DNA of 64,000 bases from assembly GCA_019454045.1 (NCBI GenBank), contig SKCR01007556.1:1-64000 (forward strand), read 5' to 3'. The position numbers were made by a program, and so were the translations under genes. Source of the DNA: Zanthoxylum bungeanum. Its lineage: Eukaryota > Streptophyta > Magnoliopsida > Sapindales > Rutaceae. Positions 48,386-58,517 of this stretch are shown in pieces; position 1 is the stretch's first letter, and each line of letters begins with the position of its first letter. The notes under the pieces were generated by a model. That model saw nothing but the letters and a program-made list of their open reading frames with translations. It searched no databases and had not been told where the DNA came from.

Positions 48386-49707
48386 AACATTTTGCTAGTC
48401 CTCGAGCAAAACAACAAAATAAAATTAAAATTAAACTAAGCCACTTTCGTAGGGATCACGGTTGCATTTAGCGTATGCAACAAGCCTTTAAACCCCTAGG
48501 TGTCCCTAGTGGACGAGTTGTAGTCTCGTGAGGGTTTACAGCAACGATACCCACAAACGTTTTACAAAAGTAAAAAGTTAGTTAAAACTAATGCACACAA
48601 AAGCAAAAAGACAAGAGAAAAGAGAATAAAGAAGTTAATGACTAATCAAGTGAAACTTCTACTCCAAGTTACTAGTTGTTTTGTTTCTTTCTAAACTACC
48701 GAATAAGTAAATTCTCCGATTATATTTACCATTCTCCATATACACAGCCAGCAAAATATTAATCAACTCATTTTTGCCCACAACAGTCACAAGTGCAATT
48801 GATAAGAGAATAATATTTTTGTCCTAAGGTTCTATTAGATTTCACACCTTTTTATAGTAATGGAGTAAATTTTTTTTTTTTCTGATTTTTCTGATTTTTT
48901 TTTCTTTCTTTTTCTCTATTTTTTTATTTATATACAATATCTTCTGTCTATGTAGCGAGCTTTGGGTCGGTGGCTCCCAAACCAGTTGGCTTTAGGGCAC
49001 CAGGTGTTAAGACACCCCTACGGACTTAATTACCCAGACATTAGATATAAATATTTTTGCAACATCCTTGATCCATGTAGCGAGCTTTGGGCCAGTGACT
49101 CCCAAACCAGTTGGTTTTAGGGCACTGGGTGTTAAGACACCCTTACAGACTTAATAACCGGATCTCAGATTTTTTTTTTTTTTTTTTTTTTTTACTCCAT
49201 CACTTTTTGAGATGCTTCCTCCAATTAAACTATAGCACTGAATATTACAAAATTTTCAATTTTAGCTCATGACCGTGTGTTACTATGTATGTTGATAATA
49301 CCTGCCAACGGAGCATATGAAGATCCATTTTAGTCAGATTTATGGAGAATTCACAAATTAAATAATTCAAAAGGAAATAAACAAAAATTAACTTGTTTCG
49401 AAATAGGTTTGAGATACGTCTCAGGAGTGGAAATTCCTTACTCAGCTATCTCTTACCAATTTCACCTTTTTAGTCAAAATAAAAACACAAAAATGCAAAA
49501 TATTTTTGTAATTTTTGAAAATTTTTCAATTTTTTGTATTTTTCCGAAAAATTTTGAACTAAAAATAAAACAACATACAACTAAAAACAAGATATTAATC
49601 AGCTAATTCCCTCCCCCAAACCTAAATGAGACATTGTCCCCAATGTCTTAAACAGTAGAAGAAGAGTTTAGACGATAATACCTGGTTAACTGAAATTCTA
49701 CAGGAAT
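48386..49707 (-). other. Non-coding stretch downstream of the LOG-like sequence
   Basis: AT-rich with no credible frame. In element sense it contains A24 (plus T24 at 49170-49193), about 515 bases after the LOG stop, and A12 (48870-48881). Between the tracts are two 80-bp direct repeats. The two poly-T tracts are bordered by inverted ATGGAGTAAA/TTTACTCCAT (about 48861-48870 and 49191-49200). Confidence 0.6.
48951..49158. repeat. Pair of about 83-bp direct repeats
   Basis: TGTAGCGAGCTTTGGGTCGG... (48951-49036) and TGTAGCGAGCTTTGGGCCAG... (49076-49158), about 88% alike. Each ends GGTGTTAAGACACCC..ACGGACTTAAT, where GGTGTTAAGACACC is itself a small inverted repeat. They are separated by 39 bases. 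Confidence 0.9.
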
Positions 49708-50331
49708 TTAAAGGTTAAGATCCAGATTAACCCGACGTCTCTTACCACGATCGTCCCCAGACCAATTTATCTTTGAAATGAGTTGGTCAATTAGATCCGG
49801 AGCGGTTCTGGCAGTAAATAGAAGTTCTTTTAAAGGTTTTGATATGAACCCATTCCTCCGTGCATCATCAAGAAACACACAAAGAAAATCATAAAATCCA
49901 TCAACATTGTACACCCAATTGGTTTCTGGTGTATGTTCAGGTTCGCCCAAGATAGTACAATAAAATTTTCTCCAATGTACCCAAGCCACCTGGCAAAGCA
50001 ATAAAAGCATCAGCACGGTTAATCATTTCTACCAGTCGTTCAGACATACCTGGCACGATCAGTTCCTCTCCGTTTGATGTTTCAATAAGATTTGCCTCTG
50101 CCAAGGGTTTTGGGATGATTCCCAAAACATGACTGCCTCCTTCCTGTACAGCCTTTGAAACGATCCCCATTAGTCCAAGATTGCCTCCGCCATATATTAA
50201 GTGCATATTCCTTGCAGCTAAGACTCGACCCAATTCCTGTGCTGCTTCTATGTATTGTGGTTTAGTACCACACTACTACTACCGCAAAACACACAAATGT
50301 TTTCAACTCGTCTTCTTGAAGTGGCTTCCAT
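49708..50331 (-). pseudogene. LONELY GUY (LOG)-like cytokinin riboside monophosphate phosphoribohydrolase, captured, intronless, frameshifted
   Basis: LOG enzymes convert cytokinin riboside monophosphates to free-base cytokinins in plant cells. The minus strand begins with an ATG at 50331 (MEATSRRRVENICVFCGSSS). After a shift near 50270 it continues TKPQYIEAAQELGRVLAARN, HLIYGGGNLGLMG, AFIALPGGLGTLEK, SWANLNIHQKPIG, NVDGFYDFLCVFLDDARR and TAPDLIDQLI, ending KRRRVNLDLNL before a stop at 49708. These are the CFCGSS nucleotide-binding start, the YGGG-GLMG loop and the PGG-x-GT-x-x-E motif region, in correct order and full family length (about 205 residues). The last motif has Lys instead of the catalytic Glu. 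Three single-step frameshifts (near 50270, 49950 and 49920) break it. Plant LOG genes contain introns; this copy has none, which suggests capture from spliced RNA. It lies in element sense between pol and the 3' LTR. Confidence 0.88.
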
Positions 50332-50400
50332 TTTTATGTTTTTCTTTCTTAACTCTGAGGATGACTTCAAAGGTGCAATGATGAGTTGAATTTATAATAC

Positions 50401-50496
50401 CTGAAAGGGGTGAGTAAAAATAGCACAAGTATCTTCCAAAGGACGATTAGTAGAACAATAGTAAAATAGATCGTGATAGTCAAAAAGGTCTGGATC
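50401..50496 (-). other. Exon-like 96-nt open island between ORFX and LOG
   Basis: In element sense, a T-rich tract and CCGACAG precede a stretch of exactly 32 open codons (DPDLFDYHDLFYY..., ending THPFQ), followed by GTATTA. The AG|...|GT borders and open phase-0 reading look like an internal exon with its splice sites. I do not recognise the peptide. It may be part of the captured gene, or of an extra element ORF that is spliced. Confidence 0.4.
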
Positions 50497-50597
50497 CTGT
50501 CGGAGAAAATAAAAGAAAACAACAAAACAAATCACAATTATTAGAAAAAGACAAAGAGATATAATATGTACAAGAAAAGTAACGGCTTGATTGACAT

Positions 50598-51157
50598 CTA
50601 TGCGTCAGGGACAAGCTTCCCATCCAATTTTCTTATAAATTGGCAAACAGGGTCTTTTTGAGTCAGATTCCCAAGACTTAACTGTTGTCTTTCTTTTAGA
50701 AATTGTGTATGTAATTTGCGAATGGCTATATGAACATATCCACTGGGATGCGTCTCAAGAGTCGAAGATAGATCATCTAAAGACTCCTTACTCAAGCCAT
50801 CCCTAATGAATTTAATTTTGTCTTCGCGATTATCAGACACCATTCCTAAAGAACGACAACGAGTATTACAATTCCAACGTGCACATTTGAAACAAACACC
50901 CATTTTCTTTGCTCTACGTTTCTTTGATATGTGCTTCTTCCAAATCCAGGCAAATAAGAAGTACAAGAATCAGAATATTCACCTGCTAATCGAACTCGTG
51001 CTTCGATTACCCAACGAATATCATTAGGAATACCATTGATCGTCAGTAGTCTCATCCTTTCCAAGCGAGCTTTGTAAACTTTCATCAGAGATTTTTGAGG
51101 GAGAGAAGGAAATTGCTTGTGAAGATTTACGAGAGCTTCTTCCATCTTAATCTGCAA
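50598..51157 (-). CDS. Unknown extra ORF (ORFX) with a cysteine cluster, one frameshift
   Basis: Begins MQIKMEEALVNLHKQFPSLP about 115 bases after the pol stop, in the same orientation. After about 65-75 residues the reading shifts frame near 50960 and continues to VPDA at 50598, about 185 residues in total. It contains a basic stretch (KKHISKKRRAKKMG), a CFKCARWNCNTRC cluster (C-x2-C-x4-C-x3-C, zinc-knuckle-like), and then an open, mainly polar part (KIKFIRDGLSKESLDDL, HIAIRKLHTQFLKERQQ). Athila elements often carry an extra ORF (env-like) at this place, but no signal peptide or membrane segment is seen here. I do not recognise the family. Captured host sequence is equally possible. Confidence 0.5.
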
Positions 51158-51274
51158 AAACTAAACACACAAAATTAAATCACACAAAATCACAATATAT
51201 ACACAAATTGCATGGGTTGCCTCCCTGCGAGCGCTAAGTTTAAAGTCGTCAGCTAGACGTGACTTTTCGAACGT

Positions 51275-54073
51275 TTAGGCTGGATCTGAAAGTGTGACAC
51301 TTTCTTTTTGTCGCTCCAACGGTTCTCCCCAATAATGCTTAACCCGCTGACTGTTAACTTTGAATGTGTTGTTGGTATTGGGATCCAGTAACTCAACAGC
51401 TCCATGTGGTAAAACCTGAGTGATCACAAATGGACCTGACCACCTTGATTTCAACTTTCCAGGGAAAAGTTTCAACCTCGAGTTGTACAACAACACCTGT
51501 TGCCTTGGTTCCAACTGTCTGTGCACTATTTTTCGGTCATGCCATCTCTTGGTCTTTTCTTTGTACAGTCTGGCATTCTCATAAGCCTGTAGGCGAAATT
51601 CCTCCAATTCATTGAGTTGGTGAAGTCTTTTCTCTCCTGCAGCTTGTGGATCAAAATTCAACTTCTTCAGTGCCCAGTACGCCTTGTGTTCAAGCTCAAC
51701 TGGCAGATGGCATGCTTTCCCAAACACCAATCGATATGGTGACATACCAATGGGTGTCTTGTAAGCTGTACGGTAGGCCCATAATGCATCGTCCAGTTTT
51801 GTAGACCAGTCCCTCCTTGTTGATCCAACGGTTCTTTCCAAGATTCTTTTGATTTCTCTGTTTGAAACTTCAACCTGTCCATTTGACTGTGGATGGTAGG
51901 CTGTGGCAACCTTGTGAGTAACTCCGTATTTGGATAGAAGTGCATCAAAGTATTTGTTGCAGAAATGAGAGCCACCATCGCTGATGATTGCTCGAGGTGT
52001 TCCAAACCGAGTGAAAATGTTCTTTTTCAGGAATTTGATCACCACTTTTGAATCATTGGATGGCAGTGCAATTGCTTCAACCCATTTGGAGACGTAGTCT
52101 ACAGCAACCAAGATGTACAGGTTTCCAAATGATGGAACAAAGGGTCCCATGAAATCAATACCCCACACATCAAATATCTCAACTTCCAGAATGTTTTGCA
52201 ATGGTCCTTCGTTTCTTCTCGAAATATTCCCCATTCTCTGGCACCTGTCACATTGAAAAGCAAAAAGATAAGCATCTTTTAAAAGTGTAGGCCAGAACAA
52301 ACCTGATTGAAGGACTTTTGCTGCAGTTTTGTTTCCGCTGAAGTGTCCGCCATATGGTGATGAATGACAGTGCTGCAAAACACTGTTGACCTCCTCCTGT
52401 GGAACACACCGTCTCAATAATTGATCAGCACACCGTTTGAACAGGTACGGCTCATCCCAGATATAGTGCTTGACTTCTTTGAAGAATTTCTTCCGTTGTT
52501 GAGTTGTCCATTCCAACGGCCATTTTCCTGACACAATGTAGTTGACATAGTCAGCATACCAAGGGGTATCTTGTTGTTTCATGGCAAACAGCTGTTCATC
52601 TGGAAAAGTTTCTTTGATTGACAGTTCTTTGCCAGCTGTTTCTCCATTCTCGATCCTCGATAAGTGATCTGCCACCTGGTTCTCTGTTCCTTTCCTGTCT
52701 CGAATCTCCACGTCAAATTCTTGCAGAAGAAGTATCCAACGGATCAATCTGGGTTTGGCATCTTTCTTCGCGATCAGATATTTGATTGCTGAATGATCTG
52801 TGTAGACTACCACCTTGGGACCCAACAGATAAGAACGAAATTTGTCAAAAGCGAACACAACTGCAAGCAACTCCTTTTCAGTGGTTGTGTAGTTGAGTTG
52901 AGCTTCATTCAAAGTTCTGCTGGAGTAGTAAATGGTGTGGAAAATCTTTGCTTTGCGTTGTCCCAAAACTGCACCTACAGCAAAATCACTAGCATCACAC
53001 ATTACTTCAAATGGAAGGGTCCAGTCTGGTGTTACAATGATGGGGGCAGAAACCAGCTTCTGTTTCAAGATCTCGAAGGCTTCCTGGCATTCTTTGGTGA
53101 AGTTGAAAGGCACATCCTTTTCCAGAAGGTTGCAAAGAGGTTTTGCAATTTTGGAAAAGTCTTTGATAAATCTCCTGTAAAAACCTGCATGTCCAAGAAA
53201 ACTCCGAATGCCTTTGACAGATGTTGGAGGAGGTAGTTTTTCAATTGTCTCGATCTTTGCTTTGTCTACCTCGATTCCCTTTTGTGAGATCCGGTGTCCA
53301 AGAACAATGCCTTCATGTACCATAAAGTGGCATTTCTCCCAGTTGAGTACCAAGTTCGTGTCTTCACACCTTTGTAATACATGTTCAAGATTTTGCAAAC
53401 AATGATCAAATGAATCTCCAAATACAGAAAAGTCATCCATGAAAACCTCCATACTCTGCTCCAACATATCTGAGAAGATGGCCATCATGCAACGCTGAAA
53501 TGTGGCAGGGGCATTACATAGTCCAAATGGCATCCTGCGGAAAGCAAAAGTACCATAAGGACATGTAAATGTGGTTTTCTCCTGATCCTCTGGTGCAATG
53601 GAAATCTGATTGTATCCTGAATATCCATCCAAAAAGCAATAGAACTCATGTCCCGCCAATCTGTCTAACATCTGGTCAATGAATGGCAGCGGAAAATGGT
53701 CCTTTCTGGTGGCTTTGTTCAGCTTACGGTAGTCCATGCATACTCTCCATCCAGTCACCGTTCTTGTCGGAATTAACTCATTCTTTTCATTGGGGATCAC
53801 AGTAATTCCTCCTTTCTTCGGCACACATTGCATAGGACTCACCCAACTGCTGTCTGAAATGGGATAAATGATGCCAGCATCCAACCATTTGATGATTTCT
53901 TTCTTCACGACTTCCTTCATGATTGGATTGAGTCTCCGTTGATGCTCCACAGTGGGTTTGTACTCATCGTTCATCAAGATTTTGTGCATGCAAAATGATG
54001 GACTAATGCCTCGAATGTCTGCTATAGTCCAACCAATGGCTTTCTTGTGCTCTCGCAATACTCTCATCAGCAA
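51275..54073 (-). CDS. pol: Athila-like Pol: reverse transcriptase, RNase H, integrase (open, 932 codons)
   Basis: Polyprotein that copies element RNA to DNA and inserts it. The frame is uninterrupted. RT (about residues 45-340) has [17 protein letters not shown] and the catalytic box FMDD (211-214). RNase H (350-475) has D360, the TTTEKELL glutamate (399/401), D426 (YTDH) and D469 (ADHLSR). The integrase zinc finger has H570, H577, C608 and C611. The integrase core is D640 (WGIDFMG), D699 (IISDGG) and E735 (GQVEVSN), a D,D(35)E arrangement. The C-terminal part ([12 protein letters not shown], 876-887) precedes the stop. All key residues are present. The upstream limit is not a real start: protease lies just before in another frame, with a one-base shift at about 54073-54085. 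Confidence 0.93.
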   Translation of the reverse strand: MLMRVLREHKKAIGWTIADIRGISPSFCMHKILMNDEYKPTVEHQRRLNPIMKEVVKKEIIKWLDAGIIYPISDSSWVSPMQCVPKKGGITVIPNEKNELIPTRTVTGWRVCMDYRKLNKATRKDHFPLPFIDQMLDRLAGHEFYCFLDGYSGYNQISIAPEDQEKTTFTCPYGTFAFRRMPFGLCNAPATFQRCMMAIFSDMLEQSMEVFMDDFSVFGDSFDHCLQNLEHVLQRCEDTNLVLNWEKCHFMVHEGIVLGHRISQKGIEVDKAKIETIEKLPPPTSVKGIRSFLGHAGFYRRFIKDFSKIAKPLCNLLEKDVPFNFTKECQEAFEILKQKLVSAPIIVTPDWTLPFEVMCDASDFAVGAVLGQRKAKIFHTIYYSSRTLNEAQLNYTTTEKELLAVVFAFDKFRSYLLGPKVVVYTDHSAIKYLIAKKDAKPRLIRWILLLQEFDVEIRDRKGTENQVADHLSRIENGETAGKELSIKETFPDEQLFAMKQQDTPWYADYVNYIVSGKWPLEWTTQQRKKFFKEVKHYIWDEPYLFKRCADQLLRRCVPQEEVNSVLQHCHSSPYGGHFSGNKTAAKVLQSGLFWPTLLKDAYLFAFQCDRCQRMGNISRRNEGPLQNILEVEIFDVWGIDFMGPFVPSFGNLYILVAVDYVSKWVEAIALPSNDSKVVIKFLKKNIFTRFGTPRAIISDGGSHFCNKYFDALLSKYGVTHKVATAYHPQSNGQVEVSNREIKRILERTVGSTRRDWSTKLDDALWAYRTAYKTPIGMSPYRLVFGKACHLPVELEHKAYWALKKLNFDPQAAGEKRLHQLNELEEFRLQAYENARLYKEKTKRWHDRKIVHRQLEPRQQVLLYNSRLKLFPGKLKSRWSGPFVITQVLPHGAVELLDPNTNNTFKVNSQRVKHYWGEPLERQKESVTLSDPA

Positions 54074-54444
54074 CTTTTCTTCTGTTCCAATGTTAGCGAC
54101 GAAGAAATTATAACAGGTAATTCAGAAGAGTTTCCAAGAAATGCATACCTGAGATGGCTCGGGAGTAACTTCAGCTCCAGCTGCGGTGGTTCTTCAATCG
54201 AGGGTTTGATCCGGTCTGTCTTTGGAAGTTCCAAACTTTCAATTGGTTGTGTCACTTTGAAACGAAACGGCTTGTCAAGATAGTTGATACATTCCATAAT
54301 TTCAGCATCAAGCTCACTGTCAGACATGTTGGTGATGCAAGCTTCAAGTTTGTCTGTGGGAATTGTATCAGTATCTTGAATGATACTATCAACAACATCA
54401 ATTCTGAAACATTCTTCTTCCTTTTCATCGCTCGGGAATTTCAT
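54074..54444 (-). pseudogene. Linker between protease and RT
   Basis: Open frame with DKPFRFKVTQPIESLELP and [18 protein letters not shown], the conserved stretch before Athila-type RT (HLRYAFLG). It ends EQKKSC at a stop caused by a one-base loss in a short homopolymer. The pol frame begins immediately after. Confidence 0.85.
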
Positions 54445-55125
54445 GGCTTTGAAACATTGAAAGTAACTTCTTGGTCCTGAACTTTCATGGTTAGTTCTCC
54501 TTTTTGTACGTCAATCACAGTTCTCCCTGTAGCCAAGAATGGTCTCCCAAGAATGATAGGAACATCTTTGTCTTCTTCCATGTCAAGGATAATGAAATCA
54601 GCTGGGAGAATGAGTTTGTCAACTTTCACCACACAACACATCTTCAACCACTCCTCTTGGAAATGCGAGCGTCCGATCGGCAAGTTGCAAAGAGACAGAG
54701 GTAGGCATTGCTTCTCCAATCTGTAGTTTCCTGTAAATAGAAAAAGGCATCAAGTTAACACTAGCACCTAAATCACATAAAGCCTTACCGATGTAATGTT
54801 CTCCAATGGTGCACGGGACTGTGAAACTGCCAGGATCTTTCAACTTCTGGGGTAGTTTCCTCTGAATGATGGCACTGCATTCTTCCGTCAATGCTACTGT
54901 CTCGTAATCTCCCAATCTTCGTTTTCGTGAAAGAATATCTTTCATGAATTTGACATAGCTGGGCATTTGTTCCAAGGCTTCTGCAAATGGAATGTTGATG
55001 TGCAGCTTTTTGAATACTTCCAGGAATCGAGCAAACTGCTTGTCCAGTTTGTTTTTCTGAAGACGCTGAGGAAAAGGTGGAGGTGGAGTAATCTGTTCTT
55101 TTTCCTTTGCTTCTTTTTCCTCCAT
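54441..55125 (-). pseudogene. Aspartic protease region (frameshifted)
   Basis: Protease would cut the polyprotein. In element sense: a gag-like tail (FARFLEVFKKLHINIPFAEA, MKDILSRKRRLGDYETVAL), the active-site loop ALCDLGASVNLMPFSIYRKL (DLGA in the DTG/DSG position, normal for this lineage), then after one frameshift near 54640 ADFIILDMEEDKDVPIILGR, PFLATGR and ELTMKVQDQEVTF. One frameshift separates the active site from the second half. Confidence 0.85.
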
Positions 55126-55425
55126 CTGTTGCTCTGCTTCTTTGGAACATCTTCAATGGTTGCCTTGATTCCAACATCTTTGTTGATTTCAGTACCACTT
55201 TTCAAAGGGGATGCTTTCAAAGGTGATTGGCTTGACATTCGCCTTCCTCGGTTCCTTGGATTTCGGTGTCTGTCCTCGAGGGGAATTGGTGGTGCAACCT
55301 CCAAAGGTTCAGGTTCCATGTTAACAATTGCTTCTTGGCCTTCTCGCCTTTCCTTCTCACTGTCTGATGGTTCTTTCAATCTCAGGGTCAAGCGATGGAT
55401 TTCAAAGCTTCTGCTCTCTCATTAA
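54942..55425 (-). pseudogene. gag: gag remnant (core missing)
   Basis: Between the PBS and the protease there are only about 400 bases of coding-like sequence. It is polar and Pro/Lys/Glu-rich (PPIPLEDRHRNPRNRGR, WRKKKQRKKNR) and changes frame near 55060. The usual Gag capsid domain of Athila elements, several hundred residues, is absent. A TGTTGCAG|GTTC sequence at about 55433-55440 in element sense resembles a splice acceptor. Gag would have to be supplied by another element for this copy to move. Confidence 0.65.
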
Positions 55426-55529
55426 ATGTCTGAGAACCTGCAACACAATAAACAAAAACAATAAGTAAAAAGAAAATAAGATACAAGTAACGAAACTAAC
55501 CCGTAAACTAATAATGAAAGATAAATAAG

Positions 55530-55547
55530 TCCCCGGCAACGGCGCCA
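55530..55547 (-). other. Primer-binding site of the Athila-like element (tRNA-Asp)
   Basis: Plus strand TCCCCGGCAACGGCGCCA, exact reverse complement of TGGCGCCGTTGCCGGGGA, the tRNA-Asp-type PBS used by Athila elements. Five bases from the LTR. Confidence 0.93.
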
Positions 55548-55552
55548 AAACT

Positions 55553-57639
55553 TGACCGGCGTAATCACACACGTATAACGCAAGCGCACGTATCGTTCAA
55601 GTAGTATAAAAGTATCGATCCCAGAGGACTTAAAACCTTTTGTTATTAATTTATGGGGCCAACTGATTACCAGTATCTAACAGGTTGTTTGATTGATTGA
55701 TTTGAAATGACGATGATTCTAAATTTAAAACAAGTAAATAAAATTGCTTAAAAGTAGGTTGAGAAAAATCCAATTTATAAAAACTATCCAGGGTTGTGAT
55801 TAATTCCAATATTATTTAGAAGATGAAGTGGTTATCTTAAAGTTGGTAATATATTGATTTATTATTAACTGGAACACTAATTTATGTAAAAGCCTCTTCC
55901 GATGGTCAATTTCAAATACCTAGTATAATCCAATTGAACCATATGTCTATGTCAACCAAATTACCTAGATTCATTAAGATTAAGTTTCCAATTATGGCTA
56001 CCCCCGCCCGACAGGTATATTCCTATCCTGTAAGGAAATCTATTAAAGGGTTATCTATCCTCAAGGAAGATCGTGGGTTATTGAGTCTAAGGTCTTAAAC
56101 TTAAATCCCTATGTCTAGTTCATTTTAAGTTTACCTAATCAATTTTATTAATGGCCAGTTAATAAAAACATTAAGATTAGACTCAATAAATAAATCTTTA
56201 AATTACCCAACCTATAATCTAACCCCTTATAAACCGATTATATTGAAATTCATCACAACCCTAGATACTAATTAGTTACAATACATAGCTATGGCTAATG
56301 AAAACTTAAAGACATAAAATAAAAATGCTAAAAAGTAACTGCGAGAAAGTAAAAGCGGGAAAGTAAATGAAAATAAACTGCCAAGATAAAAGAAAATACT
56401 TTTACTAATTACTAACTTAGATATCTCCCTTAGTATAACATATCACTTGTGAGATTAAAACCAACCGACCATATAGGCGGTACCCTGATTAAGTCAAGTT
56501 AAGTCCGACCAGCCATAAAGGCGGTAAAATTTGTCCATGAACCTGCCATGTAGGCGATAAAGAAATAACCAGCCATAAAGGCGGAACCAATATTAAATTA
56601 CCAACCGACCAATCTGGCGGTATCATTGCTTAGTCAGGTTTAACAGTTTAATTAAATAGCCCACCGACCAATATAGCGGTATTCCTTTTAAGTCAAATTT
56701 TAGAATAGTGAATATGTTGTGTCTAAGGGAGATTAATCTAAGATAGTAACAGTAAAAGAATTACCTTTCACCTCGGCAGAGGGAAGTTACCTCCTCATGG
56801 TTGAAAAATAAAAACTGAAAAAGTAAAGAAAGGAAAGTGTTATGCGTAAAGTAAATTACGGAAAGTAAAACTGAAAAGTAAAAAAGAAAGTGCGAGAGTG
56901 AAAATTAATTACTGAAAACTAAAAATAAACAAACTAGATACAATCTTTTTTTTTTTCATTAAGGATTTCAAAGAAGAAAGTATATATATTACAAATGAAA
57001 TGGCTTGGTATTTATAGGCAAAATTTTGCCACCATCAAATCATCAATCAATTTCTCCACCAAATCCATTATTAATTTCTCCACTAATTACTCCACCAAAT
57101 CCATAATTGCTCCACTAATTGCTTATCTTGTTTGGTGGTGATTTGATAATTTTTATTAATTATTTATTAATTAATATTTTGCTTTGAAAATGATTGATAA
57201 TGACTTTTAAATAATTACACTCCACACACTTCTGGATGGTTCATCAATTTCGGTCTTGAAATCATCCGAATTTGAAAATATTTTCTCTTTAAAGTTGTAG
57301 ATCTTTGAATCTTCTTTAATCTGGAACTTGAATCAGCTCAATCCGATATCTGAGTAAAACGTTATGCCCAAAATACGACAGATGCGCAAAACTGGAATTT
57401 CCAAAACTGCACTTCGTCAAAAACGCCCTTTCAAATTTCCAATCTCCAAAATTAATATATCAAGTCCAATAATTGCCCTTATTTGATCCACATTTCGTCC
57501 TAAATGATTTCATTGAGTCCCGATATTATTTTATCTGCAAAATAAAATAAAACATATCAAAACGTTCATCAAACCCGAGAAACTAAACAAAATATTAAGT
57601 AAAAGGGGCGGTAAATATTGATATATTTTCCGCTCATCA
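55553..57639 (-). repeat. 5' LTR of the Athila-like element
   Basis: 2087 bp, colinear with the 3' LTR. I count roughly 40 differences, more than half single-base length changes in A or T runs. Confidence 0.92.
57009..57016 (-). promoter_or_regulatory. TATA-like box of the Athila-like 5' LTR
   Basis: TATAAATA on the minus strand (plus TATTTATA), conserved in the 3' LTR at 47741-47748. It is the likely Pol II core promoter of the element. Confidence 0.5.
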
Positions 57640-57644
57640 ATTCC
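57640..57644. repeat. Right target-site duplication of the Athila-like element (ATTCC)
   Basis: Matches 46263-46267. Confidence 0.92.
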
Positions 57645-58501
57645 ATCAGGATAGCTTCATTGGTTGGCATCACGGAGGGGTGAAGGTTTGAGTTAGTTCG
57701 GGGCCTTATCTATAGGAGTTCCTTGATTAAGGCAACTAATCGTTGTTTCTGTCGTCCTCTATCTTATTTGCCTACGGCCCTGAGTTCGGGAAATCTATAA
57801 TCTCTTCATCCTTATGACATCTCACATCCAACAGTAGTTTCCATGATCAACATTGACTTTCTTGCTTCTTCTACCTTATAGATGTCCTTGGTTATTCGGG
57901 GAAACTCGCTATCTAAGGAGGTGTTCAAGAGATATTGGATCAAATTAGAGGAATTTTTCTGAGGAGGAAAGGAATCTTACTTGAGGAAAAGAAACTTAGC
58001 TTAAATCTTCTCGGCATTTTACTCTTGTTTAGGCTTGATATACCATTCTTTACTGTAAATTCTGGTATTATCCATTATTATCTAATTCTATATGTCTGAT
58101 TCTTACTACTATAGATTTTGGCATTTCTTATCTATCTATCTGCTTCTGTACCTCTATCGTTATTTGCTTCTGATTGCTTAGATATCCTCATTCTATCTTT
58201 TACCTCTCTTCCTAACTTTTTCTTATATTTTACTATCTGATTTCTTAGTATTGTTGTACTTCTGGTAATAAGCTAAATAACTTCAAGAAGATTCCTAACT
58301 TGGATCTAGAGTGTAATTGTTCTCGCGAGGAATACTATTTGAATAGTTTGGGAAAGTTTACTAACCTGTCTAATGATCTTGAAGAAGTACTCGAGGATCG
58401 GATACTGGAGAGTTAGTGCCTCGCATACGAGTATCTCGGACATACTGCGTATACCAGACCCCATCACTCTGCCCACTGCAGTCACTGACTCACTAGACCA
58501 T
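57645..58501 (-). other. Body of E, right block (no gene)
   Basis: Continuation of element E after the Athila-like insertion, up to its PBS. No readable domain on either strand. Confidence 0.5.
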
Positions 58502-58513
58502 GCTCTGATACCA
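58502..58513 (-). other. Primer-binding site of E (tRNA-iMet)
   Basis: Plus GCTCTGATACCA, exact complement of the tRNA-iMet PBS, four bases from the LTR start TGTAACATCC at 58518. Confidence 0.88.
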
Positions 58514-58517
58514 TCTT

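Larger units (their letters stand above)
46268..57639 (-). mobile_element. Athila-like Ty3/gypsy element with captured LOG sequence
   Basis: An 11.4-kb element with LTRs of 2105 and 2087 bp, ends TGACCGG..CTCATCA (plus strand), duplication ATTCC, a tRNA-Asp PBS and a purine tract beside the 3' LTR. In element sense (right to left): 5' LTR, PBS, a very short gag remnant, protease, a 932-codon pol, an unknown ORF, an exon-like island, a LOG-like sequence, a non-coding stretch with poly-A, and the 3' LTR. The LTRs are about 98% alike by eye, so the insertion is recent. RT and RNase H wording ([34 protein letters not shown]) and the PBS fit the Athila lineage. It sits inside element E. Confidence 0.9.

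Noticed and set aside
49708..50331. LOG sequence as an ordinary host gene
   Set aside because: It lies inside an LTR element with intact target duplications, has no introns and is frameshifted.
52793..53236. Plus-strand ORF of 147 codons
   Set aside because: Antisense shadow of the intact pol frame.
54967..55425. Plus-strand ORF of 152 codons
   Set aside because: Antisense to the gag/protease remnant, which has family motifs on the minus strand.
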